From: Nostocaceae cyanobacterium
GTDB taxonomy: Bacteria > Cyanobacteriota > Cyanobacteriia > Cyanobacteriales > Nostocaceae
Assembly (NCBI GenBank): GCA_030065825.1
Contig: JASJCY010000095.1
Span: 1 to 35,495, forward strand
DNA: 35,495 bases
Direction of reading: 5' to 3'
The notes under the pieces were generated by a model. It saw nothing but the letters and a program-made list of their open reading frames with translations. It was not told the origin of the DNA and did not search any database. The translations under genes were made by a program, and so were the position numbers. This document shows, one piece after another, positions 15,660 through 24,352 of the stretch (position 1 is the first letter of the stretch; every line of letters starts with the position of its first letter).

Positions 15660-16629
15660 AATAAAGGCGACTAAGTACGTAATTAGCCATGTTAATTAGG
15701 GCTTGACGAGATTCTGAAGGTGGGAGAACCTCAATATGTTCAACAGATACCTTGGCGTGATCAGCAGCTAATTCTCTCGCTTTTTGGATACCTTGGCTAT
15801 CAGCAATCAGCTGCATTGCTTGTTCTAAATCTCCTTCCTGGGCGAACTCTCGTTCAATTAACACTTCTAGGTATGGTGCTTCTGATAAAGCAAACAAAAC
15901 TGGTGCTGTCAGATTTCCACTTTTAAGATCCGAACCTGCTGGCTTACCCAAGGTGTCTGTGGAACTGGTGAAGTCTAAAATATCATCCACAATTTGGAAG
16001 GCCAAACCTAAATGACGTCCATAACCATACAAATGTTCGGCTATTTCTGAGGAGACTTCGCTGATTACCCCCGCAGCCTTAGCACTGTTAGCAACCAATG
16101 AAGCTGTTTTGTAGTAACTCTTTTGCAGGTAAGTATCCATAGAAATACTGCTATCAAAGCGATTTAATCCTTGCTGAATTTCTCCAGCTGCGAGATCCAT
16201 AATCACCTCTGAGAGTAATTTCACCACCTCCAAGCTATCTAAGTTGGCTAAATACCAGGAAGATTGAGCAAATAGAAAATCTCCTGCTAATACAGCAATG
16301 CGGTTACCAAATAAGCTGTGGACTGTGGGAACACCACGCCGTACTTCTGATTCATCTACTACATCATCATGCACCAAACTTGCTGTGTGAATCATTTCCG
16401 TAATCTCAGCTAAGCGTCGGTGACGTGGCGTAATGTCTTTCTCCAGCATTGTCGCCCTTGATATTAACAGGACAATTGCTGGTCTAATACGCTTTCCGCC
16501 AGCCCCGAATAAATGTTCGGCTGCTGCGTACAAAATGGGGTGGCGATTCCCGACTAGCTGCTTGAGGTTATCTGCTAGTACTTGCAGGTCTGCTTCCACA
16601 GGGGAGAATAAGGAGGTGGCTGGGGTCAT
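15658..16629 (-). CDS. sds: Solanesyl (long-chain polyprenyl) diphosphate synthase
   Basis: This trans-prenyltransferase builds the long isoprenoid tail (C45 in most cyanobacteria) used for plastoquinone. The 323-aa protein carries both aspartate-rich metal sites: first DDVVD at residues 88-92 (within LVHDDVVDESEVRRG) and second DDILD at 215-219 (FQIVDDILDFT). It also has GAGGKRIRP (43-50), the isopentenyl-diphosphate-binding start. Small residues before the first motif are compatible with a long product, but exact chain length cannot be read off. It stops inside a heptamer array. Upstream is a 1.4-kb repeat-rich gap. From memory, sds-murI-amiC neighbourhoods are conserved in Nostocales. Confidence 0.94.
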   Translation of the reverse strand: MTPATSLFSPVEADLQVLADNLKQLVGNRHPILYAAAEHLFGAGGKRIRPAIVLLISRATMLEKDITPRHRRLAEITEMIHTASLVHDDVVDESEVRRGVPTVHSLFGNRIAVLAGDFLFAQSSWYLANLDSLEVVKLLSEVIMDLAAGEIQQGLNRFDSSISMDTYLQKSYYKTASLVANSAKAAGVISEVSSEIAEHLYGYGRHLGLAFQIVDDILDFTSSTDTLGKPAGSDLKSGNLTAPVLFALSEAPYLEVLIEREFAQEGDLEQAMQLIADSQGIQKARELAADHAKVSVEHIEVLPPSESRQALINMANYVLSRLY

Positions 16630-18048
16630 GGATTGGCGGACTCTGGCTTAAGTTAAGAAAGTTTACATATTCTTTACTCATTTTAAGATAACCCTGTGAT
16701 TGCGCAAAGTTTTCCCTAGATAATCCCACTTAGCACGTGAGCAAACAATAGCTGTAAACCTTCTCTATTCCTGTCTTACAGCCTATTTTGATTGATTTAC
16801 GAGGTTTTCGATTTTCCCTTGGGTAGGCTACACCTTGAGATTGGGAGATGGGAAAGTAGGGCGTATTTTGAAAGTAGCCGTCACCCGCGCATGGTGCGGC
16901 TACACCTACTAACTAAGCCCACCTACGTGGGCTACGAAAAATTAGGGATTTTAGCCCAGGTAGGTGGGCTACTCTGCTCAAAGCCGAGTGACCCTCGTCT
17001 ACCGCGTCTATAGCCTCTTGGCGCAGCCTGCCGCAGTTGGGCTTTTGGGGTTTGAAAACACGCCCTAGTCCCTAGTACAACGGGCGCGTAAATAAACCAA
17101 CCATTTGAAACAATCCAAAAGCCTGCTATTTCAGCATTTTGAATTTCTAATTTTTAATTTTGTCCACCGGTACTACTCCCTTTTTTTATCGGTTTTGGTG
17201 AACCTACTTCATAATCGCTACTAACGTCATCAGTATTTACAACAAAATGGGAATGAAAATTATTAAGGTTTTAGTAGCTTAGTATACTGATTTTTTGCCA
17301 GTTAATTGCTATGATTTAATGCTTACTTGTGTTAAAATTAAGATAAGTCCATTTGATTACCAGCAACTGAGTAAAGCTGTCAACATTCCGGGTAAATCGA
17401 ATGATTCGTGAATGATTATTGTTCACACTTTAGAACTTTGAGGCTGAATGCTAATTTTGGCAAGGATTTTGTCTTGTCATTGATAAAATTTTTAAATTTA
17501 GCATAAAAATTAGTCTAAAAGTCTAGATATTTGTGTTACTCTTAATTCTAAGGGATTCAAATTTTTGTTGATATTCACCCCGATAAAGTAAACAACCAAT
17601 AGGTATTTTTACTTATGAGGTGGGGTGACTCTAGAAAAATAGTCATAGATTTAAGCGACGAATTATATTTGTTGGCTTGATCTATGGTGAGCGGACCTCT
17701 TGGCTAGGAGCTATATACTTCCTTTAGGGACTGTAGCTACAGTCTTTAGCGCACCGAGAGCTAACATTTGCTAATGGTGAGGAGAGGTGTGCGAAAAAAA
17801 AATAAACAGACTAGGTAGACTGCTGAGCTAGTAAAATGCAATTCCTGTTAGGTAGTTGTATTGTTTTGTTCGGTGTAGTCTGTTTCATAAAAATAAAAAA
17901 TTTATTAGCCAGAAACAATAGTTTTTTCTGGTGAGAGTTTGAACGTTGGAAAAAACAGCTACCAAGAGTGTTCTTGGATGGCTCAGTTTCTACTTCCTTT
18001 GTTTGACAAAAGTGTTGGTAGAACAAGATGATTTATGGGGAGATGCCT
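16630..18048. other. 1.4-kb gene-poor region upstream of sds and the small membrane-protein gene
   Basis: No convincing gene is seen. Contents: a MITE-like element at 16857-17067, a long hairpin at 17576-17627 (CACCCC/GGGGTG outer, AAGTAAA/TTTACTT inner), and a perfect 16-bp palindrome GACTGTAGCTACAGTC at 17729-17744. The stretch 17640-17800 has several short inverted repeats and could specify a structured transcript. The sds promoter should lie right of 16629 on the minus strand. Confidence 0.45.
16857..17067. mobile_element. MITE-like element, family C, copy 1
   Basis: The left end TAGGGCGTATTTTGAAA (16857-16873) and the right end TTTGAAAACACGCCCTA (17051-17067) are inverted repeats with two mismatches, bounding 211 bp that lack a coding region. 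It shares interior blocks with the copy at 18329-18597, including CACCCGCGCATGGTG and a 31-base block at 16981-17011. No transposase is encoded, so it would need one in trans. TA at the tips hints at an IS630/Tc1-type origin (inference). Confidence 0.75.
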
Positions 18049-18246
18049 ATGACTACTTTTATTTTGGCTTGTGGATATTTACTTACTGTTTACTTATTAT
18101 TAGCAGTAGTAAAGCATAGCTTTAAAAAACATGCTACTACAAATATCCCTTTAACGGCTCAGGGCAAGCCTTTGCAGGATATTTCTGTAACACCCCAATT
18201 GACTGATGTTGTGGGAACTCAGGAATCCGCTCTTAATACTCAATAG
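18049..18246 (+). CDS. Small single-span membrane protein, 65 aa
   Basis: I start at the ATG at 18049 because GGGGAG (18037-18042) is a suitably placed ribosome site; two earlier in-frame ATGs (18028, 18043) are possible. The product begins MTTFILACGYLLTVYLLLAV, a single hydrophobic helix, then VKHSFKKH and a soluble polar tail of about 35 residues. The positive residues after the helix predict an N-out/C-in topology. No family is known to me. A small gene in this place between sds and murI is present in related genomes as far as I recall, which supports reality. It is bracketed by two copies of the same MITE-like family. Confidence 0.6.
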   Translation: MTTFILACGYLLTVYLLLAVVKHSFKKHATTNIPLTAQGKPLQDISVTPQLTDVVGTQESALNTQ

Positions 18247-18328
18247 TATTATCAAGTTAAAACTTAGAGACACGATGTGTCGCGTCTCTAATCCAAAAAG
18301 GTGCATGGGTGAATGGGTAACTGACCCC

Positions 18329-18597
18329 TAGGGCGTGTTTTCAAACCCCTAAAAACCTCACCCGCGCATGGTGGGGTCCCTACAAGCAAAGCCTGCCTAC
18401 GCAGGCTAGAAACATTTTCCCCCTCTCCCATTGGGAGAGGGGTTAGGGGTGAGGGTAGATTTTTCCTAGTCCGCGCAGGCGGACTACTCTGCGAGAAGCC
18501 GCACTCTCAAAAGAAGCCGAGTGACCCTCGTCTACCGCGTCTATGTACATGTAGCCGCACCCTTATAGGGTGTCGGCTACTTTGAAAACAGACCCTA
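18329..18597. mobile_element. MITE-like element, family C, copy 2
   Basis: The ends TAGGGCGTGTTTTCAAA (18329-18345) and TTTGAAAACAGACCCTA (18581-18597) are inverted repeats with two mismatches. The 269-bp interior is non-coding. It contains the CCCTCTCCCA/TGGGAGAGGG hairpin (about 18421-18440) and a 31-base block at 18514-18544 shared with copy 1. It abuts the 3' end of murI (stop at 18604). Confidence 0.78.
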
Positions 18598-18603
18598 GGG
18601 ATA

Positions 18604-19476
18604 CTAGTCCTGTCGGACAGGAGAATTCGTGGCATCAGAAAAGCGCACAGATTCTACTGCAGGGGTAGAGCCTAGCCACTGCACCGATGATTTAGCAAAT
18701 TGTTGGGGACAACCGCTGACAGCAAAGCGAGTTGGTAATGCAGGGTAAGTATTTTTCAAACCCAAAAGTTCCAATTCTTGGGTGCAAGCTGCTACCACAT
18801 GAACAGCCGGATCGACTAACTTCACATGTTGTGGGAGGAGCGATCGCAATACTGGTGCTAAGTGAGGATAATGGGTACAGCCATAGACTAAAGTGTCTAT
18901 TTCCTGCTTTAACAAAGGCTCCAGATAGGAGCGTGCTACTTCTGTGGTATGGGGGTCATGAATGCGGTTTTGTTCAATTAGCGGTACGAATTCTGGGCAG
19001 CCCACTTGCCAGACTTTGGCATCGGGGGCGATTTCAAGAATTGCCTGCTTATAGGCATTGCTTTTAGCAGTTGCTGGGGTCGCGATTACCCCAACACGCT
19101 TACCTTGCTGTACCGCTGCTTTGGCTCCTGGGAGAATCAGTCCCATAATTGGCAGTGAAAATTCGGACCGCACTGCTGATAGTGCTAGAGCAGAACTGGT
19201 ATTGCAAGCCATAATTACCATTTTGACTCGCTGGTGTTGCATCCAGTCGAGTATTTCGCGTACGTATTGTAAAATTTCCCCTTGGGAGCGAATTCCGTAG
19301 GGGAGTCTTGCAGTATCCCCAAAGTAAATAATTGATTCGTGGGGAAGCTGGCGATAGAGTTGACGCAGTACCGTCAAACCACCCACACCACTATCGAAAA
19401 TTCCTATAGGGGCACGTTGGGGTTCTCCCTTGGGAAATTTGTAAAGGTTGCCTTCAAATATAGAAGATGGAAACAC
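18604..19476 (-). CDS. murI: Glutamate racemase
   Basis: MurI interconverts L- and D-glutamate, supplying D-Glu for peptidoglycan. The 290-aa protein shows the opening IGIFDSGVGGLTVLRQL, YFGDTARLPYG, the first catalytic cysteine in MACNTSSALAL and the second in VYGCTHYPHLAPVL. The start is GTG at 19476, with a weak ribosome site. The first 20 residues before APIGIFDS are extra compared with most homologues, though no closer Met is present. It follows amiC2 by about 310 bp on the same strand, and its 3' end touches a MITE-like element. Confidence 0.95.
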   Translation of the reverse strand: MFPSSIFEGNLYKFPKGEPQRAPIGIFDSGVGGLTVLRQLYRQLPHESIIYFGDTARLPYGIRSQGEILQYVREILDWMQHQRVKMVIMACNTSSALALSAVRSEFSLPIMGLILPGAKAAVQQGKRVGVIATPATAKSNAYKQAILEIAPDAKVWQVGCPEFVPLIEQNRIHDPHTTEVARSYLEPLLKQEIDTLVYGCTHYPHLAPVLRSLLPQHVKLVDPAVHVVAACTQELELLGLKNTYPALPTRFAVSGCPQQFAKSSVQWLGSTPAVESVRFSDATNSPVRQD

Positions 19477-19595
19477 AGGCAGATTTTGAGGTTGAGTTTT
19501 TGATTTAGGATACAGGATTTAGCGGATAATTCTATATAGATTAGCTTGAAAATAGGGGATTGGGGACTAGGGATTAGGGATTGGGGAGTTAAAAG

Positions 19596-19735
19596 TTACT
19601 CTCCTCCCGCTAGAAGATTACCTCATTGAGTGAGACTCATTCATAGGGGGAAGAGGGGGAAGAGGGGGAAGAGGGGGAAGAGGGAGAAGAGGGGGGAAAT
19701 TTTTATAGGTAATCTTAGAACAAGAAGGGAGTAGG
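19596..19735. mobile_element. MITE-like element, family B, copy 1
   Basis: The left end (19596 onward) reads CCCGCTAGAAGATTACC and the right end GGTAATCTTAGAACAAG reads inverted to it; imperfect inverted repeats extend about 27 bp. The 140-bp interior is a purine run built from GGGGGAAGA units (19646-19697) followed by AATTTTTATAGGTAATC. A second copy with the same ends and core lies at 29303-29414. It is non-coding and sits between murI and amiC2 (gap 19477-19784). Confidence 0.75.
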
Positions 19736-19784
19736 AGTTAAAAGTTATTAACTTATAACTCATAATTCATAAGTCTTTACCCAA

Positions 19785-21668
19785 TCAGCGCTGCCTTAAG
19801 TAATCTAGGATACCGTTAGCAATTGCTTCTGCCATGCGATTTTGGTAATCTGGGTTTTTTAATCTGGGATTATCCTCTCGACCAGTCATATAACCCGTTT
19901 CTACAAGAATGGCAGGCATAGAATTTTTTCTCAGGACATAGAATCTAGCTTGACGTACTCTCCGGTCTTTGATGGTGCTGATACTGCGGAGAATTCTCTT
20001 GTGAACTGCCTGGGCTAGACGCTGACCATTCTGATAATAATAGGTTTCTAAACCATTTACGTGGGGACGACCACCAATGGCATTGGCGTGAATGCTGACA
20101 AATAGATTTGCATTTTGGCGTCTAGCGATATCTACCCTTCCCCGTAAGGTAACAAAATAGTCAGAATCTCTGGTTAATACTGCTTGGATGCCATTTTGTT
20201 GTAAAAGCGCTGCCACTCTTTTGCTAATAGATAGAACCACATCCTTTTCCAGTAATCCACCCAAACCCGGTGCACCAGAATCTTTACCACCATGTCCGGG
20301 GTCAACCACGATTAAAACTCGTCCTTTGGGTAAGGGACGGAGTGATTGTGTTGGTTTTTGCCAAGGAGGGTTATTAGCAATGGGAGGTAGGGGTTGGGGG
20401 TTTGGTTTTAGTAGGGGGGGTAAAGCAATTGGAGGTGTAAAACTAGAACGGTTGCGTTGCAATTCCAGAGAAACAAAGCGATCGCCTATATTGTTGAGAT
20501 TACCTATTTTTACCCCTAGTGCTGGTTGGACATAAATCACAACAGTACGGGGGTCTTGCTGTTGTAGACGAATCCGCAGGATGGGACTATTAGCATTTAA
20601 AGAAGGACCTTTAACTGCTTCTGGGAGTCGGGCATTGGGAATTGTAATCTTGTATAAACCAGTGGATCTATCCCAACTACCACTAGCAGATATATTGCGA
20701 TCGCTTCTGATAATCAATTGTCTGCCAATATTACTGAGTTCTACAGCTTGAATTGTCCCTAGGTAATTCTTGGCGAGACTCAATCCACTCCTAAAATTTG
20801 AATTAGAAATGGGAGTGTTGCTTGCAGGCAATTTTACACTAGCCCGATTTGGGAGTAATACAAAACCATCCCTACTGCTGGTTATTGTCCGCCAGTCAGT
20901 GTTATTTCTATTCACCTGCAACGTCATCCGCACAGTAGGGGGTTTAGTATCTAATTCAAAGAATTGAATGCGACGGACGCCATAGGGATTTACAGGAAAG
21001 TGATTTTGTTTTAAACTAGGTGATAGAGTTGCACCAGCTATGTCTATATTAACGGTGTCTTTGTCCCTCGTAGGATTAATCTGAACCTGAGGATTACTGC
21101 CACTGGTACGAATAAAAAATCCATCCCCCGTCACTAGCAGACCCTCAACTTGAGTCGTTTGAGAATTTCTGCTAATGATATTTTTCAGATGATTATCCTT
21201 ATCTTTATTATCAATTGTGGATTTAGAATTAGTTGTAACCACACTGTAAATATTTGTGGATGATGAAGCCACTGTATCTAACTTTGGCTTTGGTAATTCC
21301 ACTATCCATTTGCTACTACCTGTCTCTACAAACTTCACTTGATTGGGGTCAATGGTGTAACCTGAACTCAGTTCAACCACTACACGTGCTGTTCCTGGTT
21401 CAAATTGACCAACGCGGATAGCACGAATAGCACCACCCACTGGTTGGGTTAGCTGCGGACGTTCAAATGTGGTTCCAGGTAAATCAATTACTAGCCGTGT
21501 TGGGTTAAATATCAGTTGTGCTTGGGGCTGAACAGATTCTGAAGTCTCTATTTCCAATCGATTTTGATTGGCATCAAAACGCCAAGATTGCAATTGTGCT
21601 GCATAGGTCGGCGATGATAACACACAGACACTTAAAACAGTAGCGGGTAGCAGCCAGTGGATCTTCAC
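19785..21668 (-). CDS. amiC2: N-acetylmuramoyl-L-alanine amidase, AmiC2 type
   Basis: This 627-aa zinc amidase cleaves septal peptidoglycan. In Anabaena and Nostoc, AmiC-type enzymes drill the nanopore array for septal junctions between cells and are needed for filament communication and heterocyst formation. Order: signal peptide (residues 1-23, cleavage near TYAA), AMIN domain about 25-125, a second AMIN-like unit about 172-275, a third similar unit about 302-405, a Pro-rich linker about 405-448, and Amidase_3 about 450-627. Zinc/catalytic residues: His in VVDPGHGGKDSG, Glu in LLEKDVV, His in VSIHANAIGG, Glu in ILVETGYMTG. The start is GTG at 21668 with AGGAG just upstream. It is a paralogue of the next gene upstream, and murI follows. 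Confidence 0.92.
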   Translation of the reverse strand: MKIHWLLPATVLSVCVLSSPTYAAQLQSWRFDANQNRLEIETSESVQPQAQLIFNPTRLVIDLPGTTFERPQLTQPVGGAIRAIRVGQFEPGTARVVVELSSGYTIDPNQVKFVETGSSKWIVELPKPKLDTVASSSTNIYSVVTTNSKSTIDNKDKDNHLKNIISRNSQTTQVEGLLVTGDGFFIRTSGSNPQVQINPTRDKDTVNIDIAGATLSPSLKQNHFPVNPYGVRRIQFFELDTKPPTVRMTLQVNRNNTDWRTITSSRDGFVLLPNRASVKLPASNTPISNSNFRSGLSLAKNYLGTIQAVELSNIGRQLIIRSDRNISASGSWDRSTGLYKITIPNARLPEAVKGPSLNANSPILRIRLQQQDPRTVVIYVQPALGVKIGNLNNIGDRFVSLELQRNRSSFTPPIALPPLLKPNPQPLPPIANNPPWQKPTQSLRPLPKGRVLIVVDPGHGGKDSGAPGLGGLLEKDVVLSISKRVAALLQQNGIQAVLTRDSDYFVTLRGRVDIARRQNANLFVSIHANAIGGRPHVNGLETYYYQNGQRLAQAVHKRILRSISTIKDRRVRQARFYVLRKNSMPAILVETGYMTGREDNPRLKNPDYQNRMAEAIANGILDYLRQR

Positions 21669-21720
21669 AAAGTTTTCTCCTGATTCATGTTAGCGCGAGC
21701 TTTCCATCTCTCCAAGTTTT

Positions 21721-21746
21721 GACAAATCCTCACACCATCACCGCCT
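21721..21746 (-). promoter_or_regulatory. Duplicated leader element of amiC2
   Basis: On the minus strand this 26-base block contains AGGCGGTGA and TGAGGATTTG and lies about 53 bases before the GTG. The block at 24408-24433, about 56 bases before the amiC1 GTG, matches it at 21 of 26 positions by my count. The ribosome-site segment TCAGGAGAAAAC is identical in the two genes. It may be a shared promoter element, an RNA element or simply residue of the gene duplication. Confidence 0.45.
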
Positions 21747-22095
21747 GAATCTCAGCCAAAAAGCCGAATGCATAGTTTTCTGCTTGGAGTAAAAGCTGAT
21801 GGCGTCAAATTCTAGCACCACCCTAGGAAAATTTTCTGCCTTTTTGGCAGTTCATTTTGCCTGTAAAGCATCATATTACACTAACGAAGAGATAATGGGT
21901 ATAAATGGGGAATGGGGAATAGGGAACGGGGAATGGGGAATGTAAAATACTCCGTGGGGATTAGAAGTTAGCGAAAATTTGGGTTTCAGGTTCCCTGTCC
22001 TTCCCTTGATGACTAATGACATCAATTGTAGTGGTTTTCACTTAGATATAATACTTTGATTGTGGGGTGGACATCCTTGTCCGTCCCGGAGGGGT

Positions 22096-22330
22096 GGGAC
22101 ACTCATCCCACAAAAATCAAATAATCTGTCTGGACGGGTGGAACAGCCATCCCACAAAAATCAAATAATCTGTGTATTTCCGGACGGGTGGGACACCCAT
22201 CCCACAACAAGAAAATGTGGGACACCCATCCCACAACAAGAAAATGTGGGACACCCATCCCACAACAAGAAAATAAGCTAAAAAGCAACCTAAATTAAAT
22301 ATTTGGACGGGCAAGGATGCCCATCCCACA
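22096..22330. repeat. Tandem hairpin array, 29-bp units
   Basis: Three identical 29-bp units occupy 22188-22216, 22217-22245 and 22246-22274. Each contains GTGGGACACCCATCCCAC (stem GTGGGA/TCCCAC) followed by AACAAGAAAAT. Two diverged units precede them (from about 22096 and 22137) with CAAAAATCAAATAATCTG spacers, and a related unit GGACGGGCAAGGATGCCCAT lies at 22305-22324. The latter recurs at 34908-34929. Confidence 0.85.
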
Positions 22331-22462
22331 AGAGTTAGACTAATGAGTGATTATCTAGTTTAAATGCACAGGTAGCTTAATGTATGTATTGGAGTGAATT
22401 GAAAACCGCTATATTAGTTACTATTTTCAATTGAGTAGGGGTGGGGTAACCCCTTGTTCTAC

Positions 22463-24352
22463 TTATCGTCGCTTCAGATATTCGAGTATACCGTTAGCAA
22501 TTCCCTCTGCCATTTTATTGCGATACCATGAATTTTTGAGTTTTACGGCATCTTCACGACCAGTTACATAACCAGTTTCCACGAGAATAGCAGGCATAGA
22601 GCTTTTCCTGAGGACATAAAATCTTGCCCTACGTACTCCTCGGTTTCTGACATTGACGCTACGGCGAATGCTGTTGTGGACGGTGCGGGCTAAACCTAGA
22701 CCAGTATTGTAATAGTATGTTTCTAAACCATTAACTTCTGGACGGCTCAATCCAATAGAATTAGCATGGATACTGACAAACACATCAGCATCTACCCGTT
22801 CTGCCATATCTACCCGTCCCTTAAGACTAACAAAATAATCAGACCTGCGGGTAAGAACGGCTCGCACGCCATTTTTTTCCAGAATTTGTGCTACTCTTCT
22901 GCTAATAGGGAGAATAATATCTTTTTCCCGTATTCCTCCTCTACCAATGGCACCAGAGTCTTTACCGCCATGTCCGGGGTCAATAATAACCACCAATCTT
23001 CCCTTGGGAACAGGTCGCCGTGATGGGGTGGGTAATGGTCTTCTAACAACGTCTGGGGATGGTCTTGGGTTTGGTCTTGGTAATGGTGGTAAACCAATGG
23101 GGGGTCTAACTGCACCAGAACGTCGTAGATCCAATGCCAACAGTTGACCTATTTGTCTGAGTCTACCAATCTGTACCCTTGCTGCTGGTTGGATATAAAT
23201 AACCACGGTATTGGAATCTTGCTGTTGCAGTCTTAACCGCAGGATGGGACTATTGGCATTTAAACTCGGACCTTTAACCTTGCGATCCAATTTGGCATTG
23301 GGAATTGTGATCCGGAACATTGCACTGCTTCGATCCCAACCACCACTAGCAGATAGGGGGCGATCGCTACGGATTCGCAGTTGGGTGCCATCATTAGATA
23401 ATTCCACAGATTCAATTGTGGAGATGGAATTTTTCACAGCAGCAGTGCTTCCAGAAGAACTGGAAGGACGTGAGGGTACAGTAACTTGTGATGAACTGCC
23501 ACTACTGCCACTACTAGTTCTAGAAGATATACTACCTCCTGTACGGTTGGGCAAAAGCACCACACCACCAAAACTGCTTACACTTGCTCGCCAATTGGGG
23601 CTATTTTTATCTACCCGCAGAGTCATGCGGACAACAGCAGGGTTATTTTTATATTGAGAAAATTTAATACTCCTGACACCGTGTTTATTTACTTTGATAT
23701 CCTTTTTATCTAGTTCTGGTGCTAAAGTCGCCTTGGAGATATCGATATGAATCCTACGGCGATTGCGGCTACGCTTGATTTTTACTTTTGGATTACCACC
23801 ACTGGTAGGGATAAAAAACCCATCTCCAGTAATTCGTAATCTTTTAATTTGAGTTTCTCCAGTTTTATTTTTGGCAACTTGGGTAGACTCTTGTTTAGTT
23901 TGGGAGTTTGAGTCTACTGTCACCACAGTATAGTCATTGTCTTGAGAGGAGGCAACTTTCTCCAATGTTGGCTTTGGTAATTGTACCGTCCAGTTATTGG
24001 GAGTTGTGCCCACAAATTTTACCTGGTTGGGGTCGATGGTGTAACCAGAACTCAATTCAACAACTAGACGAGCTGTTTCTGGATTAAATTGTCCCACACG
24101 AACTGCACGAATTGCCCCCCCAATCACCTGGGTTTTTTGTCGTTGTCCAAATTGAGTTCCTGGTAAATCAATTACTAGACGTGTGGGGTTAAAAATGAGT
24201 TGTGCCTGGGGCTGAACAGAACCGGATGTGTTAATTACTAGTCGGTTTTGGCTAGCATCAAAACGCCAAGATTCCAGTTTCGCCGCCATTGCAGACGACG
24301 ATAGCATGAAGATCGTTCCGACAGTACCAGGTAGTAACCAGTGTAGTTTCAC
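22463..24352 (-). CDS. amiC1: N-acetylmuramoyl-L-alanine amidase, AmiC1 type
   Basis: The upstream paralogue of amiC2, 629 aa when started at GTG 24352-24350, which aligns VKLHWLLPG with the start of the other amidase and has AGGAG at normal spacing; a longer frame to 24412 is less likely. Order: signal peptide (to about residue 24), AMIN domain (ESWRFDASQNRLVINTSGSV onward), two further AMIN-like units, a Ser-rich linker near 280-305 (SSRTSSGSSGSSSQ), a Pro/Arg-rich linker near 420-450, and Amidase_3. Catalytic and zinc residues: IIDPGHGGKDSGA, IREKDII, VSIHANSIG, ILVETGYVTG. The tandem order amiC1-amiC2-murI fits what I remember of Anabaena. It most likely acts at septa in nanopore formation. 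Confidence 0.92.
   Translation of the reverse strand: MKLHWLLPGTVGTIFMLSSSAMAAKLESWRFDASQNRLVINTSGSVQPQAQLIFNPTRLVIDLPGTQFGQRQKTQVIGGAIRAVRVGQFNPETARLVVELSSGYTIDPNQVKFVGTTPNNWTVQLPKPTLEKVASSQDNDYTVVTVDSNSQTKQESTQVAKNKTGETQIKRLRITGDGFFIPTSGGNPKVKIKRSRNRRRIHIDISKATLAPELDKKDIKVNKHGVRSIKFSQYKNNPAVVRMTLRVDKNSPNWRASVSSFGGVVLLPNRTGGSISSRTSSGSSGSSSQVTVPSRPSSSSGSTAAVKNSISTIESVELSNDGTQLRIRSDRPLSASGGWDRSSAMFRITIPNAKLDRKVKGPSLNANSPILRLRLQQQDSNTVVIYIQPAARVQIGRLRQIGQLLALDLRRSGAVRPPIGLPPLPRPNPRPSPDVVRRPLPTPSRRPVPKGRLVVIIDPGHGGKDSGAIGRGGIREKDIILPISRRVAQILEKNGVRAVLTRRSDYFVSLKGRVDMAERVDADVFVSIHANSIGLSRPEVNGLETYYYNTGLGLARTVHNSIRRSVNVRNRGVRRARFYVLRKSSMPAILVETGYVTGREDAVKLKNSWYRNKMAEGIANGILEYLKRR

Larger units (their letters stand above)
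21669..22462. other. 794-bp gap between amiC2 and amiC1
   Basis: No gene is seen. The part next to amiC2 (to about 21750) is the 5' leader described separately. A G-rich heptamer run lies at about 21907-21945 (GGGGAAT units). A tandem hairpin array occupies 22096-22330. Frames of 60-70 codons across the array are repeat artefacts. Confidence 0.6.

Noticed and set aside
22188-22274. Possible CRISPR array
   Set aside because: The repeat-spacer look is superficial: the whole 29-bp unit, including the would-be spacer, is identical, and no cas gene is near.
22060-22329. Frames of 60-73 codons on both strands with repetitive His/Pro/Cys/Gly residues
   Set aside because: Products of the tandem 29-bp hairpin units.
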